Source of the DNA: DRQF01 sp964559135
GTDB lineage: Bacteria > Planctomycetota > GCA-002687715 > DRQF01
Direction of reading: 5' to 3'
Length of the DNA: 18,174 nucleotides
Assembly: GCA_964559135.1 (NCBI GenBank)
Contig: CAZLGG010000078.1
Span: 1 to 18,174 of the forward strand
Shown here: positions 1 to 7,557 of the stretch, in pieces
Numbering within the stretch: position 1 is the stretch's first letter
Layout: every line of letters begins with the position of its first letter
Notes under the pieces: generated by a model
What the model saw: the letters and a program-made list of their open reading frames with translations, nothing else
Database searches by the model: none
What the model was told of the DNA's origin: nothing
Translations under genes and position numbers: made by a program

Positions 1-2
1 CG

Positions 3-230
3 GCGGACCCGAGCGCATGGGTAAGTTCGAAGGAGGCTCTTGAGCGGGCCCTGGCGTTCGCGCGGACCTGGCCTCCGGAGCATCGTAGATTCTTCCTGGA
101 CATTGCTCTCGGAAACGCGAAGTTTGGGGACGTGGGAGAGTACAGACTTGGTGGCATCCATGATCGACGACAAGGCCGTCGCCTCTGGCACCGATTGCGG
201 AAGGACATCCGAAGAGCCCTTGAAGAGTGA
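3..230 (+). CDS. C-terminal end of an unidentified protein (5' truncated by window edge)
   Basis: An open frame without an internal start runs from the window edge to TGA at 228-230 and gives about 75 residues. The translation has a balanced composition, with segments such as ALERALAFARTW, HRRFFLDIALGNAKFGDVGEYRLGG and a basic, helical end (RLRKDIRRALEE), which looks like genuine protein rather than a shadow frame. The overlapping frame starting at 40 gives a low-complexity, Ser/Arg-rich product and is less convincing. I do not recognise a family. A stem-loop follows five bases after the stop, which fits the end of a transcription unit. Whether it belongs with the secreted gene at 399 cannot be told; the 168-bp gap suggests not. 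Confidence 0.55.
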   Translation, partial: ADPSAWVSSKEALERALAFARTWPPEHRRFFLDIALGNAKFGDVGEYRLGGIHDRRQGRRLWHRLRKDIRRALEE

Positions 231-234
231 TACC

Positions 235-263
235 CCGCGAAGGTCTATTCTCGAGCTTCGCGG
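235..263 (+). terminator. Stem-loop just after the first gene, possible weak terminator
   Basis: CCGCGAAG at 235-242 pairs perfectly with CTTCGCGG at 256-263 around a 13-base loop, starting five bases after the stop codon at 230. No T-run follows, so it is not a canonical intrinsic terminator. It may stabilise the 3' end or assist Rho-dependent termination. Confidence 0.35.
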
Positions 264-342
264 ATCCTTGGCCCCCTGTAGTCAAAATCCCCGAGTTTTT
301 TCGTGACAGGTCGCCATCCCGACATCCAACCATTAATGGTGA

Positions 343-365
343 GTCCATCGATTCAGTGGATGGAC
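343..365 (+). promoter_or_regulatory. Leader stem-loop upstream of the secreted-protein gene
   Basis: GTCCATC at 343-349 pairs with GATGGAC at 359-365 around a 9-base loop. It ends about 20 bases upstream of the ribosome-binding site of the gene at 399. It may be a 5' UTR structure or a repressor site. No convincing -35/-10 pair with normal spacing was found between 264 and 398. Confidence 0.25.
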
Positions 366-398
366 ATCAACACAAATCGACTTCGAGAGGAGACTATC

Positions 399-1304
399 AT
401 GCGTTCCATGACCTTGATCTTCGCCCTCATGGGCTTCCTCAGCCTGTCACTCGCCTTTCCCACGGGATGGACGGGTGCGCGCGCCCCCGCCAAGAATCAA
501 AACCACATCATTCAGGATGTGGTGTTCAAGACGAGTTCCGCCACGGTCAGCTTCGAAATCGACCCCAATGCCATCGACGTGAAAGGGGCCGACAATACCC
601 CCGAGGTCCTGTTCACGATCAAGAACGACACGAATCGCCCCATCGACGACATCACGGTGACGGTCCTCGCCCAGGGCACCAACGGAACGCCCCCGACAGT
701 CGGCAAGATCAAGGTGAAGGAAGGCGACAAGGTCGTGGAAGAAGAGTCAGGGGGAACGCCGGACAATCGTGGCGAGACCGCGACTCTCAACTTCGGGGGC
801 GGGGGCCCGCAGCCCCTCCCGAGCGGCAACACCTACAAGGGTGGCTCCATTGAGATCGATAACGTGGGCACGGCCTCGACTCTGATTTTCAGGTACACGG
901 CTTCCAGCAAGGACAAGCCCAAAGCGACGGGTTTCCATGCCGACCGCATGGCGGATTTCGACTTCGAATCGAGCCGAACGTCCCACCGCAACGTGGTGGA
1001 CGACACCTCTCACGACCGGATCGCCGCCTACGTGAAGAACACGGACGTCACGCGCACGATCACCCAACTGACGGGGACTGTCGCGCTGCCGGCAGGCGTC
1101 ACCCTGTCCGATGTGATCCTGGAGGATCCGATCACCGGATTCGACCCGGTGGTGGGGGTGACGCAATCCATGAGCGGCTCCACCTTCACGTTGACCGGCC
1201 TCACCCTGACCGCGGGCAACAGCTACGACCTGGTCTTGGTGTTCTCCACCCCCGCCGGAAATCGCCCCGTGAGCCTGACCCTGGACGCTCAATTCCAGCA
1301 GTGA
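399..1304 (+). CDS. Secreted beta-sandwich-like protein of unknown function
   Basis: This encodes 301 residues. ATG 399 is chosen because AGAGGAGA (386-393) lies 5 bases upstream and because the protein then opens with a good signal peptide: MRSM, a hydrophobic core (LIFALMGFLSLSLAF) and a possible AxA site at ARA near residue 28. The open frame extends back to 303 but without signal-peptide character. The mature part is rich in Thr, Val, Asp and Gly and alternates as beta strands. One segment (VLFTIKNDTNRPIDDITVTV) resembles an immunoglobulin-like or DUF11-like strand pair. The last third (LTGTVALPAGVTLSDVILEDP onward) looks like a second similar domain. There is no lipobox, anchor or catalytic motif. 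A structural or adhesion role in periplasm or surface is a guess. Confidence 0.82.
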   Translation: MRSMTLIFALMGFLSLSLAFPTGWTGARAPAKNQNHIIQDVVFKTSSATVSFEIDPNAIDVKGADNTPEVLFTIKNDTNRPIDDITVTVLAQGTNGTPPTVGKIKVKEGDKVVEEESGGTPDNRGETATLNFGGGGPQPLPSGNTYKGGSIEIDNVGTASTLIFRYTASSKDKPKATGFHADRMADFDFESSRTSHRNVVDDTSHDRIAAYVKNTDVTRTITQLTGTVALPAGVTLSDVILEDPITGFDPVVGVTQSMSGSTFTLTGLTLTAGNSYDLVLVFSTPAGNRPVSLTLDAQFQQ

Positions 1305-1567
1305 CACCGCTTCCCTCCTTCCCCTGGCCCGGGTTGCGGACGAGACGAAGGTCACGAAGCTGATGGGGTCTCCTGATCCAGGAACCTCGATCGTCGGGAG
1401 GATTCTCGCTCGACGGCCCGATGCCACCCTGGGTGCCCTTCTTGCGGTCTCTGCCCTCGGGGTGGGTCCGTTTCATGGACTGCCTCGATTTCCCGTCACC
1501 CGCAGCCCTCCGCGAGCGTCTCGAGAGATGACTCGACGTTCACGAAGGCCGGGAAGGTGAATTCATC

Positions 1568-2125
1568 ATGATTCCGGCCGCGATCGTTCTTTTTCTTATG
1601 ACACTCCTGCCCCAGAGCTTCGTGAAGCTCGAGGGCCCGCGGCTCCATCGTTTCTACAAGACGAAAGGCCTTAGTGAGCTCGGGCGTCCCGTTCTGATCC
1701 GCATTGCGCCCAAAGCGTTGAACGCGCTCCGGCGCCCGTGGAAGGGCTCCGCCTACCGCTCTTTTCGCTACAAGGGCGTGACGTTCCTCGTCCACGGTCG
1801 CGACCCTTCACTGATTCAGACGCTCAGGAAGATCCGCCGCAACAAGAAGTTGGACATCCGGATTCGAGGCGTCCCACGAAGGATGCGCAGAGAGGGCAAG
1901 ACGCTCCTCTACCTCCACATCCATTCCATGAAGGCGGTGGGCCTGCTTCGCCGTCGCAAAAAAAGAACCGGCCCTCGTTTCTTGGAGCAGAGAAACGAGG
2001 GCCGGGCCAACTTGCCTGAGGATGTCATGAGTCGCGTTTTCTCGATTCGATCGCGTGGAGCCGTGCGTTCGAATCACCTGGGAAGACGGACGGGCCCCCA
2101 CCGAGCGGACACCTTTTTCCCATGA
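1568..2125 (+). CDS. Small basic exported or membrane-tethered protein of unknown function
   Basis: This encodes 185 residues from ATG 1568, preceded by GGAAGGTGA (1552-1560) at 7 bases. The N-terminus (MIPAAIVLFLMTLLPQSF) is hydrophobic and could be a signal peptide or anchor, although it lacks an early positive charge. Residues 55-125 (GSAYRSFRYKGVTFLVHGRD, then KLDIRIRGVPRRM and KTLLYLHIHSMKAV) alternate like a small beta barrel, possibly OB-like. The last 50 residues are basic and low in hydrophobicity, and they are encoded across the minus-strand terminator at 1958-2005, which begins with an A7 run. The true C-terminus may therefore differ: the two other frames stop at about 2019 and 2029. 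I do not recognise the family. The 263-bp gap before it (1305-1567) shows no gene or clear promoter. Confidence 0.62.
   Translation: MIPAAIVLFLMTLLPQSFVKLEGPRLHRFYKTKGLSELGRPVLIRIAPKALNALRRPWKGSAYRSFRYKGVTFLVHGRDPSLIQTLRKIRRNKKLDIRIRGVPRRMRREGKTLLYLHIHSMKAVGLLRRRKKRTGPRFLEQRNEGRANLPEDVMSRVFSIRSRGAVRSNHLGRRTGPHRADTFFP
1958..2005 (-). terminator. Strong intrinsic terminator for minus-strand transcription
   Basis: CCGGCCCTCGTTTCT at 1968-1982 pairs perfectly over 15 bp with 1991-2005 around an 8-base loop. Next to the stem on the plus strand is A7 at 1958-1964, then GAA. Read on the minus strand, this is a GC-rich hairpin followed by TTC and T7, a textbook intrinsic terminator. No T-run exists on the plus-strand side, so it is not bidirectional. 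It would end transcription from the TPR-like gene whose stop is at 2244, about 240 bp away. Confidence 0.85.
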
Positions 2126-2243
2126 ATGTTCATGCGGCCCTCTTCCTTCTCCGCCGCCACGAATGCTGGAGATGAGGCTTCAGGCTTCGCATGCCGCCAC
2201 CCCCCTTCACCCTCCCCGGTGACCGAAATCACCGCTCCACGCG

Positions 2244-2942
2244 TCACGTATCAGTCGCCCGCTCCTTCAGGGTGCGGATGCGGGCCTCGAGGTCCCAAAG
2301 GCGCTGCTTGAGTTTCGCCTCGAAGGCCTTGGCGGCCGCCTCCTCGAGGAATTGGAGTTCCTCGTCGCGGTCGCCCAAGGCGGCGTGATAATCCGCCATC
2401 GCGGTCTTGGTCTCCACCACCTGGAGGGGATGTTCGGAGCGGTCCAGGGCCTCGCGGGCCGCCGCCGCGAACCGTTCGGGATCTCCGGCACGCACGGCTC
2501 CCCTCATCTCCTCGCGCGCCAACTCGTAGAGATCATGGTTCCGCCCGTGCTCCGCGAGGATGCGGCGCGCCTCCCGAAGCGCCGCGTCCGCAGTGGAAAA
2601 ATCCCCCTCGAGATGAGCCTGCACACCGCGGAGAAAGCTGAACAGTCCACGGAAGCGCTCAGCCTCCGGAAAAGTGGTGTCGGTCAACACCCCCCGCGCA
2701 GCCTCCAGATCCTGGTCCACGGGGACGTCGAGCCCCTCTCTCATCGCCAGGAGAGCCCGGGTGTAGAGGGCCAAGAGCATCCTCTCCGGGCGAATCGGGG
2801 TCTCGGCCCGATAGGCGTCCACAGCCTTGCCATACAATTCCCAGGCCTTGCCGAGTCTCTTCTTCAGAAAAGCCTCGGAGGCCTTGCGCATGCGACGATC
2901 GGCCGGCTTCATGGTGATGCGATCCTCGTTTCGACGGCCCAT
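2244..2942 (-). CDS. TPR-like helical repeat protein, cytoplasmic
   Basis: This encodes 232 residues and is almost entirely alpha helical. Repeated helical pairs with small and aromatic residues at TPR-like positions can be seen: FLKKRLGKAWELYGKAVDAY, FLRGVQAHLEGDFSTADAAL and AMADYHAALGDRDEELQFLE. The tail (AAAKAFEAKLKQRLWDLEAR) is a probable coiled coil. No signal peptide or catalytic motif is seen, so a protein-protein scaffold is the likely role. The open frame extends back to 3092, but that stretch is not protein-like and overlaps the divergent gene. ATG 2942 is used here; ATG 2912 (MKPADRRMRK) is an equally reasonable start, with GAGG 11 bases upstream. The gene is divergent from the amidohydrolase with about 80 bp between starts, so shared control is possible. 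Confidence 0.78.
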   Translation of the reverse strand: MGRRNEDRITMKPADRRMRKASEAFLKKRLGKAWELYGKAVDAYRAETPIRPERMLLALYTRALLAMREGLDVPVDQDLEAARGVLTDTTFPEAERFRGLFSFLRGVQAHLEGDFSTADAALREARRILAEHGRNHDLYELAREEMRGAVRAGDPERFAAAAREALDRSEHPLQVVETKTAMADYHAALGDRDEELQFLEEAAAKAFEAKLKQRLWDLEARIRTLKERATDT

Positions 2943-2978
2943 CGTAACGAACACCGAACCGAAAAGTTCGGGTGACCA

Positions 2979-2987
2979 TGGTACAAC
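2979..2987 (+). promoter_or_regulatory. Candidate extended -10 promoter for the amidohydrolase
   Basis: TGGTACAAC at 2979-2987 matches the extended -10 form (TG, one base, then TACAAC, 4 of 6 to TATAAT) 38 bases upstream of the start codon. No good -35 lies upstream. An imperfect operator-like inverted repeat, CCGAAC (2954-2959) with GTTCGG (2966-2971), sits where a regulator of either divergent gene could bind. Confidence 0.35.
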
Positions 2988-3024
2988 AGGACGTTGGCCC
3001 CTCGGTCCCGGAGAACTCATCGCC

Positions 3025-4680
3025 ATGTCGTTCAAACTCGGAATCTTCCTCATTCTCTCCAGCTTTGTCGTCGCCCAGGCCCCGGATCTCATCGTTCATG
3101 GGGCGCGTATCGCTTCGATGGATGCTCGTTACCCCGCCGCCACGGCGATCGCGGTCTTGGGCGACCGCATCCTGGCCCTCGGGTCGGACGAGGACATCCT
3201 CGCCCTGGCCCGTGCGAAGACGCGAAAGGTGGATGCGCGAGGGGCTTTCCTCTGCCCCGGCTTCATCGACAGCCATGCCCACTTCGCAGGCGTCGGCCGG
3301 AGCCTTCGCCATCTCGATCTCGTGGGCTGCCGGAGCTACGACGAACTCGTGAAACGCGTGCAGGCCGCCGCGGCCGCGAAACAGCCCGGCGCCTGGATTC
3401 TCGGACGGGGATGGGACCAGAATCTCTGGCCCGAAAAGGTGCTTCCTCACCACGATAAACTCAGCGCCGCGGTTCCGGATCACCCGGTGATGCTGCGCCG
3501 CGTGGACGGCCACGCGGCCCTTCTCAACGCCGCGGCTCTTCGGCTGGCCGGCATCGATGGGAAAACGCCGAACCCGCCGGGCGGTGAGATCCTGCATGAC
3601 GACAGGGGCCGGCCGACCGGAGTGCTCGTCGATACGGCTGTGGGGCTCGTCGGGAGAGTCCTCCCGAGAGAGAACGACGAGAGCGTCCTCCGCGAGGATT
3701 TGCTGCGGGCCCAGGCGATTTGTTTCGAGCGCGGGATCACGATGGTCCATGACCCGGGAGAGAGCTGGGCCATGGTGGACCGGATGTCCGATCTCATGGA
3801 GCAGGGCAAGCTGAAGATCCGCCTCTACGTGATGCTCAGCGGCTCCTCGCCCGAGCAAGTTCGACGTGTGGCCCAGAGGCCGCCGCTTCTCGGCGCCCAC
3901 GACCACAGGTTGTTCGCTCGAAGCTTCAAGTTTTACGCGGACGGCGCGCTCGGCTCGCGGGGCGCAGCGATGCTGGAGGAATACACCGATCGCCCCGGAC
4001 ACATGGGGCTACTCATCACCCCGCTCACGGACCTGGTGGCCATGGGTGATGCCGCCACGCGACAGGGGTATCAATTCTGCGTCCACGCCATCGGCGACCG
4101 GGCCAACCGGATGGTATTGGATGCGGTCGCGATTCTGGAAGGACTGGACCGAAGGGTCCGAGAACTGCGTCCGCGCATCGAACACGCGCAGATTCTCGAC
4201 GAGAAGGACATTCCCCGGTTCGCCGAGCTGGGCGTCATCGCCGCCATGCAGGGGGTTCACGCCACCTCCGACGGTCCCTGGGTGCCCACGCGGATCGGAC
4301 GACGCCGGGCGGAAGAAGGCGCCTACGTGTGGAGGAAACTTCTCCAGTCGGGAGCCCGCATCTGCAACGGTACCGATGCGCCTGTGGAACGCATCTTGCC
4401 CCTCGCCTGCCTCGAATCCACCGTGAGAAGGGTGACGCGTACAGGCCCATTCTTTCCCGCGCAACGGCTTTCCAGGCTGGAAGCCCTCGCGACGTATACG
4501 GTGGAAGGGGCCTACGCGGCTTTTCAGGAGAACATCCTCGGTCGTCTGGCGCCCGGATGCCTCGCGGACTTCATCCTGCTCGACAAGGACCTCATCACGT
4601 GCCCCGAGGATGAAATCGACGAAGCCCGCGTGTTGCGGACATACGTGGCGGGAAAGTTGGTTTTCGAGGCCGCCAAGTGA
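3025..4680 (+). CDS. Exported metal-dependent amidohydrolase, YtcJ-like (amidohydrolase family 3)
   Basis: This encodes 551 residues. ATG 3025 follows GGAGAA (3010-3015) and opens with a signal peptide (MSFKLGIFLILSSFVVAQA), which places the enzyme in the periplasm. The frame is open further upstream but overlaps the divergent gene. The composite N-terminal beta domain is followed by the metal-binding HxH motif (GFIDSHAHF, His84 and His86). The family pattern continues with FKFYADGALGS (Lys302), HAIGDRANR (His354), RIEHAQ (His387) and NGTDAPV (Asp451), so all expected ligands are present. The C-terminal end (LGRLAPGCLADFILLDKDLI) is typical of the family. Members hydrolyse C-N bonds in varied, mostly unassigned substrates; nothing here fixes the substrate. 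It converges with the PP2C gene, and the 45-bp gap has no clear terminator. Confidence 0.93.
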   Translation: MSFKLGIFLILSSFVVAQAPDLIVHGARIASMDARYPAATAIAVLGDRILALGSDEDILALARAKTRKVDARGAFLCPGFIDSHAHFAGVGRSLRHLDLVGCRSYDELVKRVQAAAAAKQPGAWILGRGWDQNLWPEKVLPHHDKLSAAVPDHPVMLRRVDGHAALLNAAALRLAGIDGKTPNPPGGEILHDDRGRPTGVLVDTAVGLVGRVLPRENDESVLREDLLRAQAICFERGITMVHDPGESWAMVDRMSDLMEQGKLKIRLYVMLSGSSPEQVRRVAQRPPLLGAHDHRLFARSFKFYADGALGSRGAAMLEEYTDRPGHMGLLITPLTDLVAMGDAATRQGYQFCVHAIGDRANRMVLDAVAILEGLDRRVRELRPRIEHAQILDEKDIPRFAELGVIAAMQGVHATSDGPWVPTRIGRRRAEEGAYVWRKLLQSGARICNGTDAPVERILPLACLESTVRRVTRTGPFFPAQRLSRLEALATYTVEGAYAAFQENILGRLAPGCLADFILLDKDLITCPEDEIDEARVLRTYVAGKLVFEAAK

Positions 4681-4725
4681 ATAAGGAGGACTGTCTGCGA
4701 AGGTGGGAGCCCGAACTCGGAAGAA

Positions 4726-5499
4726 TCAGTACTCGATGATGAGGACCGTGATGTTGTCCTTGCCGCCGGCCTCGTTGGCCGCATCCACCAGCGTTCGACA
4801 CGTCTCCTCGGAAGGAAGGCCGCGCTCGAAGATCTCCTGAATCCCCTCGTCGGGCACCATGTCGGTCAAACCGTCGGAGCAGAGCAACAGGCGATCCCCG
4901 GCGACGATGTGGGGATAACGAAACTCCGGCTTCACGTGGAGGCCTGTTCCGATGGCGCGCGTGATGATGTTCTTCTGCTTGCTCTCTTGGGCCTCCTCCG
5001 CGGTCATGGCGCCCGACGCCACCTGACTGTTGACGAAGGAGTGGTCGTGCGTGACGAGTTCCAGGTTTCCGTCATGGAAGAGGTACGCGCGGCTGTCACC
5101 GATGTAGGCCACGACGGCCAGCGAGGGAAGGGCGTAGGCCAAGACGAGCGTCGTACCCATTTCCTTGTAGCGCTCGTCGTTTTGCCCCTTCTTCCACACC
5201 AACGCATTGGCGTGACGGATCCATTCGTCGAGGAGGCAAGTCACCATGTCGGCGCAGCGGGATTGATCCGTCCGACGGATCTCGTCGACCGACGGCGGGA
5301 AAAACGTATCGAATTGCTCACGGATCGAGTCCACGGTCATGTTGGCCGCCACTTCGCCGTAGTGTCGCCCCCCCATCCCGTCGGCGAGGATGCCGAAACG
5401 TCCTGCCTCGGACAGGAAGTACGCATCTTCGTTGTGATCCCGGCGACGTCCGACGTCGCTCAGGCCAAAGAATCGAATCGGCTTTTCGACCGCGACCAT
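4726..5499 (-). CDS. PP2C-family (PPM) serine/threonine protein phosphatase
   Basis: This encodes 257 residues, the usual size for a stand-alone bacterial PP2C (Stp/PrpC type). All core motifs are present: RRRDHNED (Glu24, Asp25), ILADGMGG (Asp40, Gly41), MGTTLV, YIGDSRAYL, THDHSFV, ITRAIG, LLLCSDGLTD (Asp209) and GGKDNITV (Asp248). The Mn/Mg-binding acidic residues are therefore intact and the enzyme should be active and cytoplasmic. ATG 5499 is preferred because GGAGGAG lies 6 bases upstream; in-frame ATGs farther upstream lack a ribosome site. It lies 79 bp after a glycosyltransferase on the same strand and is probably the last gene of that run. No partner Ser/Thr kinase is in the window. 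It may reverse phosphorylation of envelope-biosynthesis proteins, but that is inference. Confidence 0.95.
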   Translation of the reverse strand: MVAVEKPIRFFGLSDVGRRRDHNEDAYFLSEAGRFGILADGMGGRHYGEVAANMTVDSIREQFDTFFPPSVDEIRRTDQSRCADMVTCLLDEWIRHANALVWKKGQNDERYKEMGTTLVLAYALPSLAVVAYIGDSRAYLFHDGNLELVTHDHSFVNSQVASGAMTAEEAQESKQKNIITRAIGTGLHVKPEFRYPHIVAGDRLLLCSDGLTDMVPDEGIQEIFERGLPSEETCRTLVDAANEAGGKDNITVLIIEY

Positions 5500-5578
5500 G
5501 GGCGGCTCCTCCAAGACTCGCTCCAGACAGTATATCGACTCATTCCCCATCTTGTGAAGTCGGAACTTGGCAAGGATG

Positions 5579-6436
5579 TCAGCGGCGACGGAGTCGAAGG
5601 GCCAGGGAGCGCAAACCCCAGCGCAGAGCAATCCCACCCTGAACGGCCCAATTCACGAAGAACGGGTAGTGACGTTCGAGATGCTTGTTGTGGAAGATGA
5701 ACATCGCCCGATGAAAATGGGTATTCATATCCAAGGGGTTTTGGCGCGTGCTCGCCCCCTTGACGTGAAGGACCTCCTGGCTGCCGAGGTAGAGGACCTT
5801 CCATTGCCGGCGCTTGATCCGCCAGCACCAGTCCAAATCTTCCCCGTACATGAAGAAGCTCTCATCCAAGAGCCCCACGTCGTCGACCACCTCGCGCCGC
5901 ATGAACATGAAGGCGCCGACGACGGCATCCACCTCGTAGTCCCCGTCAGGGTCTTTCCAGGCCAGATTGTAGGCCCCGAACGTCTTGGGGAAGACGCGAT
6001 CGAGCCTCAGGAACTTCCCCACGGCGTTGAGAGGAGTCGGAAAACTCCGACGACAGGCTTGATCCATGTCGCCGTCCGGGCGAACGAGCTTGACCCCCGC
6101 CAGCCCCACTTCAGGGCGCTCGTCCATGACCTCCACCATGTGCGCCAGCGTCCTGTCGCGAATACGGGTGTCCGGGTTCAGGATCAAGAGGTATCGCCCG
6201 GTGGCTTCTCGAATGGCCCGATTGTTGGCCCTGGCGAATCCCAGATTCTCGTCATTGACGAAAAGCCGAACCTGGGGAAAGCGGTCCCGAATCATCTCCG
6301 GCGTGCCGTCCGCGGAATCGTTGTCCACGACGAAGACCTCGAAGGCTTCGAGGTCCCGTGAACGATAGACCGACTCCAGGCATTCCGCGAGCAGGTCGCG
6401 AACATTGTAGGTCGTGATGACGATCGAGACGTCCAT
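5579..6436 (-). CDS. Family 2 glycosyltransferase (rhamnosyltransferase/WbbL-like)
   Basis: This encodes 285 residues with the GT-A fold signature. The nucleotide-binding start is MDVSIVITTYN, followed by VVDNDSADGT (36-45), ENLGFARANN (63-72) and LILNPDTRI with the metal-site Asp89. The acceptor-side motif FFMYGEDLDWCWRIK contains Glu199, Asp200 and Asp202. The pattern is close to bacterial rhamnosyl- and galactofuranosyl-type transferases that act on lipid-linked glycans at the inner membrane. The C-terminus is hydrophobic and basic (GGIALRWGLRSLALRLRRR), suiting membrane association. It lies between a second GT2 (81 bp upstream) and the PP2C gene on the same strand. Neither donor sugar nor acceptor can be deduced; the ceramide genes nearby make a glycosphingolipid possible. 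Confidence 0.93.
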   Translation of the reverse strand: MDVSIVITTYNVRDLLAECLESVYRSRDLEAFEVFVVDNDSADGTPEMIRDRFPQVRLFVNDENLGFARANNRAIREATGRYLLILNPDTRIRDRTLAHMVEVMDERPEVGLAGVKLVRPDGDMDQACRRSFPTPLNAVGKFLRLDRVFPKTFGAYNLAWKDPDGDYEVDAVVGAFMFMRREVVDDVGLLDESFFMYGEDLDWCWRIKRRQWKVLYLGSQEVLHVKGASTRQNPLDMNTHFHRAMFIFHNKHLERHYPFFVNWAVQGGIALRWGLRSLALRLRRR

Positions 6437-6517
6437 GGTTCCGTCCCATTCCCATCCGCAAAGGATCGCCCTGAGCCTCGAAGAGGAGCGTCCTGTCGGG
6501 AAGGCCTTCGGGTTGAC

Positions 6518-7507
6518 TCAGGGCACCAGGGGAATCGTCGGAGACCGGGAGAGATACTCCCGCCCCAATCCCTGGACCCGTTTCATCAAGGCGCGACGTT
6601 TCTCGAGCATACGCGGAACCAGCTTCAGAGCCAGGAAGTATCCTTTCATGGTCTTCGGCTCCCTGAGCGCCAGAGCCGCGAAAAGGAAGGCCTCGAAGCC
6701 CACGAGGAACGGCAGAGTCCAGACGTGTTCACGGAACCGCCAGTGCTTGAGTAGGATGAGGTATCGATTCTTCAGCGAATGCTGGCGAAGCTTCAGACCG
6801 ATTTCTTTCCTTTGAGTCTCGGGGGCCCATCCTCTGCGATGTCGACCCCGGATGGCGGGTTCGAGGATGAGGCGCTGCCCGATCTCCCTCAGCCGGATGC
6901 AGAGGTCCTGATCCTCCTTGTACATCCAGAAGTCTTCGTCGAGGATTCGCCCATCCTCGGCCACCTCCCGCAGCGAATCCATGCGAAACACGGTGGCGGC
7001 GGCACAGACGCCGACGACACTCTCACGCTCGGTGAAGATGTCGCTCCCCTGGGCCCCCGAGCCGCGATCGACGATGCGCATCCAGGGCTGGGTGACGAAT
7101 CCCGCCGTGTCGAGGGTCTCGATCCCTTCACACCCGGACGGGCGGAGCAGGAGTCCGGACACCCCCGCCACGTTCTCCTCCTCGTCGAAGACTTCGAGAC
7201 AGCGTGCGAGATAGTCCGGATCGAGTTCGACGTCCGGATTGATCAGCAGCACATGAGAAGTCTTCACGTGGTCCAGGCAAGCGTTGACCGCCGTGCTGAA
7301 ACCTGGATTCTCCGGACGGTGCAGGACGGTCACTCTTCCACCCAACGCGCGCAGGCGCTCGAGGACGCCTCCATCCGGGCCGTTCACGCAGGCGACCAGG
7401 TGATCCGGAAGACGCGTTTGTCGTTCCAGAGTGTGGAGGAGCGGCGCCAGATCCTCTCCGCTTTGATGCAACACGAAGCAGGCTGTGATGCGAGAATCGG
7501 ACGACAT
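6518..7507 (-). CDS. Family 2 glycosyltransferase
   Basis: This encodes 329 residues. GT-A motifs are present but more divergent than in its downstream neighbour. The N-terminal strand is ITACFVLHQSG, followed by a loop NGPDGG (Asp45), ENPGFSTAVN (66-75), LLINPDVELD with Asp92, and FWMYKEDQDLCIRL with Glu198, Asp199 and Asp201. The region after residue 235 has hydrophobic, basic helices (HVWTLPFLVGFEAFLFAALA, then KLVPRMLEKRRALMKRVQ), as in membrane-associated WbbL-like enzymes. ATG 7507 has only a weak ribosome site and follows the SDR stop by 50 bp, so translation probably follows the SDR. Two different GT2 proteins in tandem suggest successive sugar additions to one acceptor. Confidence 0.92.
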   Translation of the reverse strand: MSSDSRITACFVLHQSGEDLAPLLHTLERQTRLPDHLVACVNGPDGGVLERLRALGGRVTVLHRPENPGFSTAVNACLDHVKTSHVLLINPDVELDPDYLARCLEVFDEEENVAGVSGLLLRPSGCEGIETLDTAGFVTQPWMRIVDRGSGAQGSDIFTERESVVGVCAAATVFRMDSLREVAEDGRILDEDFWMYKEDQDLCIRLREIGQRLILEPAIRGRHRRGWAPETQRKEIGLKLRQHSLKNRYLILLKHWRFREHVWTLPFLVGFEAFLFAALALREPKTMKGYFLALKLVPRMLEKRRALMKRVQGLGREYLSRSPTIPLVP

Positions 7508-7557
7508 GGCTTCAGGCTACCACTCCGGGGGTGCGGGGGATAGGAGAACCGGTCGCC

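Noticed and set aside
40..306. An 88-codon open frame from ATG 40.
   Set aside because: Low-complexity Ser/Arg/Thr translation overlapping a better, start-less frame (3-230) that looks like the end of a real protein.
1363..1560. A 65-codon open frame between the first two secreted-protein genes.
   Set aside because: No ribosome site, Arg/Pro/Ser-rich, and it ends on the ribosome site of the next gene. Could not be supported as a gene.
1958..2005. The hairpin as a bidirectional terminator.
   Set aside because: Only the minus-strand side has a T-run; the plus-strand side continues with GCCAACTTG.
2659..4002. A 447-codon minus-strand open frame opposite the amidohydrolase.
   Set aside because: Antisense shadow; the plus strand carries all amidohydrolase metal ligands, and the frame also runs out of register across the TPR gene.
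4909..6361. Two long plus-strand open frames opposite the PP2C and GT2 genes.
   Set aside because: Their translations show no family features, whereas the minus strand has complete catalytic motifs in both genes.
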